Made by a program: the position numbers and the translations under genes. Positions 11,763 through 21,371 of a stretch of 64,000 nt of DNA are shown here, piece by piece. The first letter of the stretch is position 1. Every line of letters begins with the position of its first letter. Source of the DNA: Isoetes taiwanensis. Its lineage: Eukaryota > Streptophyta > Lycopodiopsida > Isoetales > Isoetaceae. The notes under the pieces were generated by a model that was given only the letters and a program-made list of their open reading frames with translations, did no database searches and was not told where the DNA came from. The stretch is taken from contig JAJEKV010000006.1 in the NCBI GenBank assembly GCA_021234155.1, forward strand, positions 2,271,815-2,335,814. The letters are read 5' to 3'.

Positions 11763-14450
11763 TGTGGCGTTTCGGCCACGATTATCACGGTCCCCGGGGC
11801 GATTATCGCATCTTTGCCCTCGTCATGCATACACGCCACTCCGACTGACGTGTACGCCGATGTGTAGCCAGGTGAGTAGCCCCTAGGGGGCAACTTGCTA
11901 GGTATGTGCATTTAATATTAATCCCATCGATCCGAGCCATCGGATCGCCATTCTGGGAAGGGACGAGCGCCTATATTAGGCCATCTCTGTCTTTGGCCCA
12001 GTTATCGGCGTCTTCTCACAGCAGCTCTTCTTCTCCTCTCGCGGCGCTTCCTCTTCTCTCAGCAGTACCTTATTCTCTTTGAATTGTTTCCAGGCAGGGG
12101 AGGGGCTTCTTCCTGCCTGGTTTGGCCAATTTGGCGTTGCTTTCCTGTTGTCCTTTCCGGCCTTTAGCCTTCATCCTGTGACCGCCGTCCCTCGATCCTA
12201 GTTTGTTAAGGAAGTCCTTTGGTATTGGGGCTTTGTTGGTTTCATGCGGTCGCGGTGCAAGAATGTCGTCGATTGGCGTAGCGGAATTGCCATTCTTGCT
12301 CAAGGCAACATGCATGCACCATCATCGTCGCATGCATCGCGTTGCATGCGTTTTGGGCGTTCTTCGGGTTGGCGTTTGCTACTTATTGCGGAGTTCTTCA
12401 TCGGCGTTTCATCGTGGCTTCCTCTTCTCTCGGCGATTACCTTATTCTCTTTGAACCCACCTCCCCCCTTCTTTGTTTATATATTTTTGTACAAGTTACG
12501 TTTTATCATGTTTTTCCACCCCGTGGGTGATGTTTTTTTTCCACCCATTGGGTGATGCTATTCTTTGGTATGTTTTCGTTTGTTGTGTTGGTGATGTGCA
12601 GTGCTGGGTTGGGTTGGCGCCATCCGTTTTGACTTCTCCATGCGGGGTTTTGGGTGCGATTCTATGCCTTACGTTTGTCTAAGCCCCTTGCGAGAAGGCT
12701 TATCACTAGGGTTTTTCCTCGAAAAACCGAAGGGCGGGAATTTTTTTTAATCCGGTGATAAGCTTTTCGGCGGTACATCAGCCACTCATCTATTAGCATT
12801 GTATTTGTTTTTGGGGTCCAAATGATATAATTGGATTTTCCCTTTATTTTTCGTGGGTAGTTCGCATGTGTGCGGCTATCCACTGTCCACCATTGTAGAA
12901 ATCTGCTGAGATAAATGAGAAGCCTATCTATCGCCGGTTTTGTGTCTCTCGCGAGTCCCTTCCCAGAATGTGCATATTTACCAATGTGCACATTAATGTG
13001 GGCACACCTTTCCATGTGGGCACATTTAGGTGCACACATTTCCATGTGGACCCATTTAGGTGCACACATTTCCATGTGGGCACATTTGGCCACCTAGCTA
13101 TTAAAGGCAAGTGGGCCCATTCCCAATTATCCCACATGCCTAAAGGGGATAATTGGAAACCCTAGCCTAACCCCTTGCCTATTTAAGTAGGAGAACCCTA
13201 ACTTGCCCATTTTCGTTCCTAGGGTTTTAAAGCTCTGTTTTGGTTGCCCCAGGGGTCAAAACCGCCTCCCAGACTCTGTCTGAGCGAATTGCCCCATTAG
13301 TTTCCCTTGATTCAAGCAGGTTAGCAGGATGGTTGAGCTCAGGTCAGGAGGAGGAACCCAAGGATCAGGTATTTCGTCAATTTAATAGCCTAAACCATCT
13401 TCTAGTCATTAAATCAGTAGGTTTAGCCTATTAAATTGCCCATAGCAGCCCTCTAGATCTCTAGATACCCGACTCTAACTAAAGAACCTAACTCTATGAT
13501 ATAGATTAGATCTAGTTCTTTAGTTCTTCTATGATGTATATGGATGATGTATCTCTATGAACTCCTTGTATTGGGAAGGGGGGTAGAGACCTAAAGCTTG
13601 GTAGTAGATGCTCCTAGATTAGCCTCTCTAGCACACTATAGATTCGGCCTGTGTACAAGAACCACACCTGGTTGTGGGTGAAGGGGCCAGACTGGCTAAG
13701 AAGGAGGTTCATGCCCTGACTCTTGAACGATCCCTCTGGTGTGTAAGGCCTACCAGGGATCATTGTGACTAGGTCTAATGGCTTACCACTGAGTGCGGGT
13801 AAGGCATGGACTCGACACCCGTGAAGTGGTGTACACTTTCCAGTGGGTTCAGTCGAATACGTGCAGTGGCCCTCTAGTCACCTTGAGTCAGCATGTAGAT
13901 CTCTGGAGGGAGTGATCCCTTCCTGCCCCATCGGAACTGGGAAGATGAGACCCAGGAATAGCCCTTTGGCTATGCATCCGGCGGGCTACAGTCAGGTCCC
14001 AACACTTTTCAGCCTACTCTGCAAAGTGTGCACAGGAGGGGCGGATGGAGTGGACAACCCTAAGCCATGTTCTTATGCCAGCCAAATCCATTGCCATGAA
14101 TTCTGTCTGCAATGAACTCTGGAGACCCAAGCCGTCAGTCATCCCTTCGAGTCTGAGCCTTGGGTAGGAACCCCTATGTATGATGCTGATCATTGTCTAT
14201 GCAGATGTTGATGCACCACCCTTCGAGGTGGATATGTGATTATGTTGTATACTGACATGTATGTTTACGCTTCCGCAGCTAGGTAGGCCCTGAGGGAGAC
14301 GGGGTAAAATGACCCCTTCACTCTTCCCACTGGGACTCGTTACGGGTGCAGTGATATGTGGAGGGCCCTGTATCAGTATGGAGCTGGTATGGGGGATGAA
14401 CTCCTGTTTGTATACGGTGAGTGCACCGTATACGAGTAGGGGACGTCACA
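11763..14450 (+). repeat. 3' LTR (LTR C), full length about 2.7 kb
   Basis: It follows the polypurine tract AAGGTGGGGAGAA, starts TGTGGCG and ends CGTCACA at the right target duplication. It carries three units of the 30-bp minisatellite (13,009-13,090) where LTR A has four. Near its 3' end is a perfect hairpin, GTATACGGT-gagtgc-ACCGTATAC (14,411-14,434). The last kilobase (13,415-14,450) is found only in this copy. Confidence 0.75.
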
Positions 14451-14769
14451 GTGAATCATTCTGTCAACATGTCTTCCTGTGGAATTCCTCTTTCTGACCT
14501 TCCCTTCATGCCACCCATTATAGTTCCTCAGAATTCTCGTCGCCACCTCAGTATTCTCATCCACCACAACGAAGTCAAATCTAGTGCTATTTCTATAAGT
14601 ATCAGGGTCATCTTGTGAATGAGTGCAACTCCACAAATGGACCTCCTCATTGCAAACGTTGCAGTATGTGCAATCATGCCATGGAAGAATGCATGCGTGT
14701 TAATCCCACGCCTTTTCTCCAAAAACTTGTCTTTCAAGTGAAAACCACACCTTTGCAAGCTCAATATCT
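14451..14769 (+). pseudogene. gag: Retroelement gag pseudogene, 3' part with two zinc knuckles
   Basis: This is the continuation of the gag pseudogene broken at 2,335. From 14,585 one frame reads two adjacent nucleocapsid zinc knuckles. The first (CYFYKYQGHLVNEC) has the spacing C-x2-C-x4-H-x4-C but with the second Cys replaced by Tyr. The second (CKRCSMCNHAMEEC, ending at 14,692) is a complete CCHC. The frame then stops at about 14,776. Such knuckles bind retroelement RNA. The piece is preceded by the right GTGAA duplication of the inserted element. No protease or RT follows, so the rest of the element is lost or unrecognisable. Confidence 0.75.
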
Positions 14770-14776
14770 AGCATTA

Positions 14777-17040
14777 TAACAGGGGGTTTTTTTTATATTT
14801 TTGTACACTTTTTGCAATGGTTTTACTATGATTTGGAGTCCGTATTGCATGGAGTGTACTAATGCGTACATCTAGAGTGCACACTATATTTTTCTCTTTT
14901 AATTCCACTCTATTGGCCCATGTTCCTATGATTTTTGTGCCATCCAATTTCTCCCATGCCATTCCAATGGCCAAGATCGACCCTCTGACTTTTAATCTAA
15001 GGGCTCATAATTATTTTATTGTTATTTTTTCTCACATCTCAAGGTTACATGCAGATGTCGAGCTGCTAGTTTTAGGGTTTGTCTTATTTTTCTAAGTTTT
15101 GACTTTGCCCAAGATTCTGCTTTGCAAGAACGGTGGCTAGGGCAGGCCACCGGAATGGAAAAATCTTGGCAAAGCAGAGGGGCGACAAAGGGTCCGATGC
15201 GGTGGCCAAGTGGGAGAATGGATTCGATGATGAGAGGAGCGGATAGTAGCGAAGGAGGAAGCGAGGCGGGCAAGCATCGCTTTGATGGTCAAACTCCATT
15301 CAGACCAAAACTAGCTTGAAACCGCACGATAAGCCTTTTAACTACATAATTCATTGTAGATCTCGCAAAGGACCGATGTATTTTAGGCTGTAGATTCTTG
15401 GGTTCATCTCGAGTTTAGCAAAGACTCTTTATAGAAACACGATTTTTGGAAACATTCATTGAGAATGTAAGCAGGAGGAAGAAAGGTGAAGGGGTCATCG
15501 GACATGTAATCTCGAATCTTTGGAACTTTTTCGCTAGTCTTTTTGCATAACTGATAGATTACAGCTTCTGACTTACTGTATTTCAGTCAAATGGGTCAAG
15601 ATTATGTGGTGTTTTAGCAGGTTAAAATGACACATATAGTCAGAATGTATTAAAATCAGGCATATCTCTGAAGTAAACCTCTAAGCTCCTTTCCATTTTC
15701 TACTTGTTTCAATGCTGAGGCATACACATTCATCATTTGGTAAATCCATAAATATTGTTCTGTATATTTCACATTTTAGATTGTTCCTGAGGGCCAGGTT
15801 ATTACTATTGGAGCTAGGCGGTGACATATCCAGAGGTTCTATTTCATCCTTCTATAACTGGCATGGAGGTTGTAGGCATCTAAGAGCCAACATACAAGTC
15901 TATCATGCAGTGTGATGTGGATATTACTTATCTGGTAATATTGTTCTCAATGGAGGATCTACCATGTTTATAGAATCGCCAATCAGATGAGCAAACAAAT
16001 TACTGTACTTGAGCAAACAAATTACTGTACTTGCTCCCAGAAGCATGAAGATTAAGGCATGGAGATTAAGGCAGTGATTAAGTGATTAAGGAGGTGATTC
16101 AGAAAAGCGAAGTAAGGCGAAACTGGTATAAGTGTTCTAGCTTAAATGTTCCTTGATCTGAAGAAAACCCTCAAATACCATTTAGCGAGGTTTTTGTTTG
16201 CACCAGTTTGCAATGCCAGCATGAAGCATGATTGCGGATGCCTCAAGTGGCATCCGATTGCCTAAGGCCCATGTGGTGGTGGTTGAATGTGAAACAGTTC
16301 TAGAACCTACACAGCAAATGTGGGATGCCAAGAGCATGATTTGTGTGGATGATGCTTCTATCTGACAGCATCTGCCATGTTCACCATGTTCAAAGGCAGA
16401 ATGAGCATAAAGGAAGTTGATGAACAATGATAAACATGCAGACCAAAATCCTTCCTATCTCATTGAATAGATTTCCAACAATGTGAAATGAAGTATTGTT
16501 ATGAGAAGAGTTTTGGGAGGAATGATTTTTTGCATTGTCTCTAATTAGGTTGCTACTTTCATGGGTTACTTATACACGTTCATTTGTTTATATTATTTAA
16601 GCAACTTCAACTTGTGACTATATAAGAGGTGGATCATGCATATATCTTGCTCTCTTTATGTTTGCAATGCTATTTTTATGTTTCCTTTTATTAGGGCCCG
16701 AAGGGCCCAAAATTTTTTTAAACATAACAACGAGCATACAACTACCATAACATTAATTAACACAAACCATTGTATCTAACACATTTAAATTAAAATCCCC
16801 CTGAAACCCCCTTTGGTTTGGGTGCATATTCACACGGGGGGGTTATGTAGGGCAGCGAGAGCTGTCGGATGGGCATATTTGCCCTTTATTCCTTCATCTG
16901 GACCGTACATAGCGACCCTCGTTTATGGGGTATGCCTGTACAAGTTTTTGTGTACTGTATATTGAGGTTTGTAAAATACTATAAGGTTTGAGAGAATATA
17001 CTTAATGGTGTTAATTTTATACATGTATTGTAAATCACGA
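14777..17040. other. Unassigned intergenic sequence
   Basis: No gene, RNA or clear mobile-element boundary is seen. It begins with a T-rich stretch after the gag remnant. A 22-bp unit containing GAGCAAACAAATTACTGTACT is duplicated in tandem at about 15,989-16,032, followed by short GATTAAGG repeats to about 16,100. A palindrome GGGCCCGAAGGGCCC lies at about 16,695. Open stretches in this region look random. Confidence 0.4.
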
Positions 17041-17062
17041 GGGCAGTCTTCACACATACCGT

Positions 17063-17434
17063 TTGATCCTGCCAAAGCTTAATGTTATCATGCCGGGAGT
17101 GGTAATACACCACCAATATGTGCCCTCAGCTCCCGCAAGTTCAATTTCAGCTTCCTGGCGCCAACTAGACCACTTCGGTCTAACTCATGCTTATCAACTT
17201 TGGGTGGCTAATGGTAAACAAGGTATGTGGCCTATGCTGCATAAACCATTGTGCGCTCCTCAGCAACAACAACAACCTCCACAAGCCTCTCCCCAAGTTG
17301 CTTTGGATCAACAAGCTCAAAAAGAAATCTATCAAGCTTTAAGTCCTCCTGTTCAACAGTCAAATTGGGTTGGGTTGGTGGCACGCCACGCTCACGGTAC
17401 TCGACCCTATTCTCTCCCGTCTCAGGATGCATAA
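17063..17434 (+). CDS. Open frame of unknown function, Gln/Pro-rich
   Basis: A 123-codon open stretch reads in part SASWRQLDHFGLTHAYQLWV and then a Gln-rich run (QQQQQPPQASPQVALDQQAQ). It has no recognisable domain, signal peptide or membrane segment. No promoter, splice or polyadenylation context was found. It could be a chance frame, a decayed gag fragment or an exon remnant. It sits 166 bp left of a MITE. Confidence 0.15.
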   Translation: MILPKLNVIMPGVVIHHQYVPSAPASSISASWRQLDHFGLTHAYQLWVANGKQGMWPMLHKPLCAPQQQQQPPQASPQVALDQQAQKEIYQALSPPVQQSNWVGLVARHAHGTRPYSLPSQDA

Positions 17435-17599
17435 TCTGCCTTTGCCATTGCTGCTATCCTCGGGATCCTTCCACAAAAATGGTTCATTTTGCTCCTGGAA
17501 AAACTCATACCATATTAAGCATAAGCTTAGAAAACAAGCAATAACATAACCTCCATTTGTGCACTCAAATAGTGAGGCCGATATCCTCTAGACCTGTGA

Positions 17600-18042
17600 T
17601 GGATGCCCGTATATAGAGTCCGGGCTGTGGTATTTCCGGCCTTTTTTGTGGTATTTCCGGCCATCCGATATCAGCCAAGTGGTATTTCCGGCCAAAAAAG
17701 TGGTGTTTCTAGCCAAAAAAGTGGTGTTTCTGGCCAAAAAATGGTATTTTTGGCCAAAAACCAAGCGCAAAACTGCGCCAAAATCTTTGGTCGAATCCTT
17801 CTTGCAACTCCCTGGACGGCTTGAAATGCTTCAAAAGCCCTTCCAATGGCTTTTAACACCAGGTTGATGAAGAGAGGAAGTGATTTGAGCTTAGATAAGG
17901 CCGGATCAAGCAAAAAATGACCTAAAACAGTTGATTCTTGGCTTGAAACTGTGAAGTGCGCAGTGACTGATAATGGGTGGCCGAAAACACCACAAAAAAA
18001 AGTCCAAAAATACCACATCCCAGACTCTAAATACGGCGGTCC
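17600..18042. mobile_element. 443-bp MITE with about 70-bp terminal inverted repeats
   Basis: The left end (TGGATGCCCGTATATAGAGTC...) and the reverse complement of the right end (GGACCGCCGTATTTAGAGTC...) match for about 70 bp, through TGTGGTATTT and on to GGCCA..ATCAG at about 17,672 and 17,966. Flanks carry near-identical 8-bp direct repeats, ACCTGTGA (17,592-17,599) and ACCTGTAA (18,043-18,050), which suit a hAT-like target duplication. The left arm contains a 21-bp minisatellite (GGTATTTCCGGCCAAAAAAG and variants, 17,630-17,760). There is no coding capacity, so it is non-autonomous. Confidence 0.65.
17630..17760. repeat. 21-bp minisatellite inside the MITE
   Basis: About five imperfect units follow the pattern GGTRTTTCTGGCCAAAAAAGT (one base longer than the consensus core). 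They lie in the left arm of the MITE only, and the right arm has at most two such units. Expansion of a subterminal motif on one side explains the asymmetry. Confidence 0.6.
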
Positions 18043-18050
18043 ACCTGTAA

Positions 18051-20184
18051 CCACTTGAAGCACTCCACCGAAAGATACTAGCATCAAGGAGCAAATTAGA
18101 GGAGCATCCTCCCATGCGTTAACTTGACCCTAGAATTTGCCACTATGCAATACTATAGGGGTTGCCCCTCCTATTTCTAGGCAAGCATCCAACCTTCTTC
18201 CTTCTTCCTGCATGAGTAGGTACTCAAAGGATCTACCTCTAAAGAGGTGATCCACTCCTCCATCTCAACTCCAAGACTGCTTGTATGAGCCACATGTCCA
18301 TATGCTCTACCTTCCATGACTTTTAAATCCTGGTTGGCAGCAATGTAAAGCCAAGGTCCGCCCCCACCAAAAGCTTAATGTAAAGCCAAGGTCCTCCCCC
18401 ACCAAAAGCTTACCAGACAACTTGCTATATTTATGAATTCTTGTTTGTTATGCAACCTCATGCAAGTAAACTTTTTCTAACTGGGATAGGCAGGCATGCC
18501 AGCCCATAGAAACATTAATAAGATATATGCTCGAGGAAAGCCACATCCAACAAGTAGAACAACAGTCCTTAAAGCTCCCAAATACTTAGCGGTTCAAAAA
18601 TATCCCAACAGCCACTTAAAACTATCCCAAAGCAGAGCATACCAAAGAATCATTACTAGCTGGATACTACCACATAACTCTATCATGCCTTAGTTATATC
18701 TAACAACTAATGAAGCACAGATGATCCTACTGGCAATCTATAGGGACATCCAAGAAGCACTACAAGGCTGCCTCTGATAACCCTTAGCTAGATCGACGTC
18801 CACAAAGCCCACCACATAAAAAAGATGATCTCAGAAACACATGTAGATCATCGGATCACATCGTCCAGCAGGCACTTCCATAAAACCTTTGCAACCGCCT
18901 TAATATCTAACATCAGACCCCAGTCTTGTAAGAGCACTAATATTGCAACGACCCATCCAGTTACTTCACATCATGGCTGCGAAAAAATGGCTATAGAAGC
19001 TTTCTTACTTAGTCTAAAGATTCAAGAGACCTTCAAAACTATATATTCTAATATCAACTGCAACCTCCCAAGAACACGCATCATTATGCTCTAGGACTAG
19101 CTTACAACCAAGAACATTAAAGATAGCAACACGTAAGCCTGGAATGAAACCTGAATCAAATAGCATGAAGCAAAGCACTTCCAACCATGCAGTGAGTGCA
19201 GGTCCTCCATTGCAGTGTGTGCAACATCACTACTACTTCCAGAGGAGAGCCATCTGACTCTTGTTATCATATTCTAAACTGAAAAAGGTATCTCTGACCC
19301 TTCTTGACTTCTGCCATACTGTAGAAGAATGGGAACTTCCAGAAACATAGGCTGAAGGCCATACATCTGCAAGAAGAACACCTCTAGAAGAGTGATAGTG
19401 GCAAAGGCACATTTTTGAAGCCTTCGCCCTTCCAACAGCGATACCTGGCATTAAATCTTCAAGTTTTGGGAGTAGTCATAGCTGCCGCCCTAATGTGCCA
19501 CCATCGCTCCCTCCCTTTTACTCTATATTTAGATTTTCATCCTTCATGTGCGACCAAGTTTACATATTATATAAAGTACTAATTTTACAATGACGATTAA
19601 GATTTCCCTCGTAGATTGCAATTTTTTTTGAGATGTCGTAGACTTTTGCCATACTTCGTATCGTATCGTGTTAATGCATTAATGTGTTCATGTGTTTTTT
19701 TTGTCCATTGGATCAAGGCATAATGGTGAGAATATGCCAAATCACGGGCGTCAGATTTTACATCTCACACCCCCATATATGAGGACGCTCCCCATACGCT
19801 CCACATACGTACACGAATAAGAATGCATAAAAAATAATAATACATTCTTAGAAGCAACAAAAAGTAAAGGTGAAAGTGACAGAAACGTGTAAAGGATGCT
19901 CTTATATATATGAGAATGTGGAAACAAATCAACAGAAAGTCAAATTGACACAAACGTGTATGCAAATAGATGATGCTGTTATATATCACAATGTGGAAAA
20001 CAGCTCAACAACATAAGTGGAAAACTGCAAGCATATTACTTGTTCCACAAGCATGACGGCACAACATACTAGACCACGGAAATTAACATGAGAAGGAAGA
20101 TCTGGCATGACTTCGGAGCCTCGTTAAGACAGACAATGCATTGCAAAAACAACTGTACAAAAGTAGCTTCAAGAAACCATGGAA
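18051..20184. other. Unassigned intergenic sequence
   Basis: No gene recognised. A 35-bp tandem duplication (AATGTAAAGCCAAGGTCC...) lies at 18,342-18,411. The remainder is AT-rich with no long frame, RNA gene or clear repeat boundary. Because a real exon ends at 20,185 on the minus strand, the right edge of this stretch should contain that gene's 3' UTR and polyadenylation region. Confidence 0.4.
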
Positions 20185-20581
20185 CTAGGCCTGCATAGTC
20201 CGAAATGCTGCTCTATCAAGACGCTCTAATGCATTCAGTTGCCTTATCAGTGTGGCTCTCATAAGATTCATCTGCCTCGGAACACCCAACGTTGCTTCAG
20301 GGATACTTTCGGGTCATCCATATCCAAACAATGCAAGGCTTCATCAAGGCGCTGTATGGTATTCCCAAGAGCTGTCTTCGATTCACGAATGGACATCATT
20401 GTCTCCTTAGCTAGAAACTCCACATCCACGTGAAAATGAAAGCATTCCGACTTGCCATTAGCAGCAATATGTGCATCTGCAATGCGATCTTCATCAGAAT
20501 CAGTGTCAAGAGTCACAACCGGGTTGAATATCGCATCTGGATTTGCCACTCCTTCAGTCTTCTCTATATCTTTACGAGCTC
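20185..20581 (-). pseudogene. Last exon of a broken minus-strand gene of unknown function
   Basis: A splice acceptor (TTTTTCTTGTAG) precedes an exon at 20,581 reading ARKDIEKTEGVANPDAIF, an acidic patch (TDSDEDRIADA) and a helical segment (LAKETMMSIRESKTALGNT). Near 20,300 the frame must shift to continue through VPRQMNLMRATLIRQLNALE to a stop at 20,185. Both frames look protein-like on either side, so this is probably a real exon with a one-base lesion. I do not recognise the family. Upstream exons probably lie beyond the nested insertions, at about 33,155-34,140. The intron just upstream carries a MITE with a perfect target duplication. Confidence 0.5.
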
Positions 20582-20635
20582 CTACAAGAAAAATGGAATA
20601 TGTACATAAACACGAAGTGTGAAAATCAGCTAGAG

Positions 20636-21006
20636 CAGTGTTGTCCCGTACGCGTACCGTACCGTACGTACTGTACGTATTTTTTGAAAAATACGTTTTT
20701 TTTAACCATACGTACCTTACATACGTTTGGAGTATTTTTTAAAAATAAAAAAACAGTGTTTAAATAGAATAAAACAGTGAAATAAAACATAAAACTGATG
20801 TAGGGAAAGTTGGTTAGCATGTTAGTTTGCTATCTAGGAGGCCCAGGTTCAATTCATGGTAAGTGCAAGTTTACTGTTCTGTGAAAAACAAGTATCATTT
20901 TACAAAAAAAAAACGTCAGGAGTATTTTTTTAAAAATACGTACGTACGTACAAGTACGGTACGGTATGGATCCTTTTTAAAAAATACGCGTATTTTTGCA
21001 ACACTG
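20636..21006. mobile_element. 371-bp hAT-type MITE with perfect 8-bp target duplication
   Basis: Its ends are CAGTGTTG and CAACACTG, typical hAT termini, flanked by AGCTAGAG at 20,628-20,635 and again at 21,007-21,014. The arms are rich in tandem CGTACGTAC motifs (GTACCGTACCGTACGTAC on the left, mirrored on the right) that could form long hairpins. There is no transposase. It lies in what seems to be an intron of the broken minus-strand gene. Confidence 0.85.
20808..20862 (+). other. tRNA-like (A box/B box) sequence within the MITE
   Basis: The segment reads TTGGTTAGCATGTTAG, then about 25 bases, then AGGTTCAATTC. It resembles a pol III internal promoter (A box near 20,811, B box near 20,845). 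It could be a tRNA relic or the head of a small SINE nested in the MITE. The B box departs from the consensus GGTTCGANNCC. Confidence 0.3.
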
Positions 21007-21040
21007 AGCTAGAGAGCAGCAAAAATGTGATCCTCCACAC

Positions 21041-21341
21041 CGTGGAACATATTGGCAAGGTGGCTTATAGATTGGAGTTGCCCTCGCACTTGAAAGTACA
21101 TAATGTCTTTCACGTGAGTAACTTAAGGAAGTATGTTTTTGATCCTTCCCATATGTTGGGGGACGATGATTTGGTAAGCAGAGAGAACTTTCTGTACCCT
21201 CGACCAAAACGTATTCTGCGAGAGGAAACCCGTCAGTTAAGGACGCGAACAATACGAAGATTTTTGGTTCAATGGGAGGAAGATGCCACATGGGAAGATT
21301 CTAATTGGATTCTTCATGAGTTTCCGGAGATGCGCCCATGA
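21041..21341 (+). pseudogene. Integrase C-terminus/chromodomain fragment of the left tandem copy
   Basis: The frame reads EHIGKVAYRLELPSHLKVHN to HEFPEMRP and nearly duplicates 26,440-26,744. It differs by a 12-bp deletion that removes AGCP from the chromodomain-like segment (RRFLVQWEEDATWED versus RRFLVQWAGCPEEDATWED in the right copy). It leads straight into LTR 1, as the 3' end of a full element would. The left breakpoint at 21,041 abuts CACAC. Confidence 0.8.
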
Positions 21342-21371
21342 GGACATGGGTTGAATTTTTGGAGGAGAGAC

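Larger units (their letters stand above)
2336..14450 (+). mobile_element. 12.1-kb LTR retrotransposon derivative with three LTR copies and no pol
   Basis: The element begins TGTGACG and ends CGTCACA, with GTGAA on both sides (2,331-2,335 and 14,451-14,455), the 5-bp target duplication expected of LTR elements. Removing it with one duplication leaves the flanking gag frame open. It holds three related LTRs: a truncated one at 2,336-2,785, one at 2,830-4,645 missing its 3' end, and a full one at 11,763-14,450. A polypurine tract (AAGGTGGGGAGAA) precedes the second and third. The 7.1-kb interior shows no protease, reverse transcriptase or integrase motif in any frame, so it resembles a large retrotransposon derivative (LARD). 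The three-LTR layout suggests recombination between tandem copies. Confidence 0.8.

Noticed and set aside
17055-17085. CCGTTTGATCCTGCCA resembling the start of plant 18S rRNA
   Set aside because: Only about 15 bases match loosely and the downstream sequence is not rRNA.
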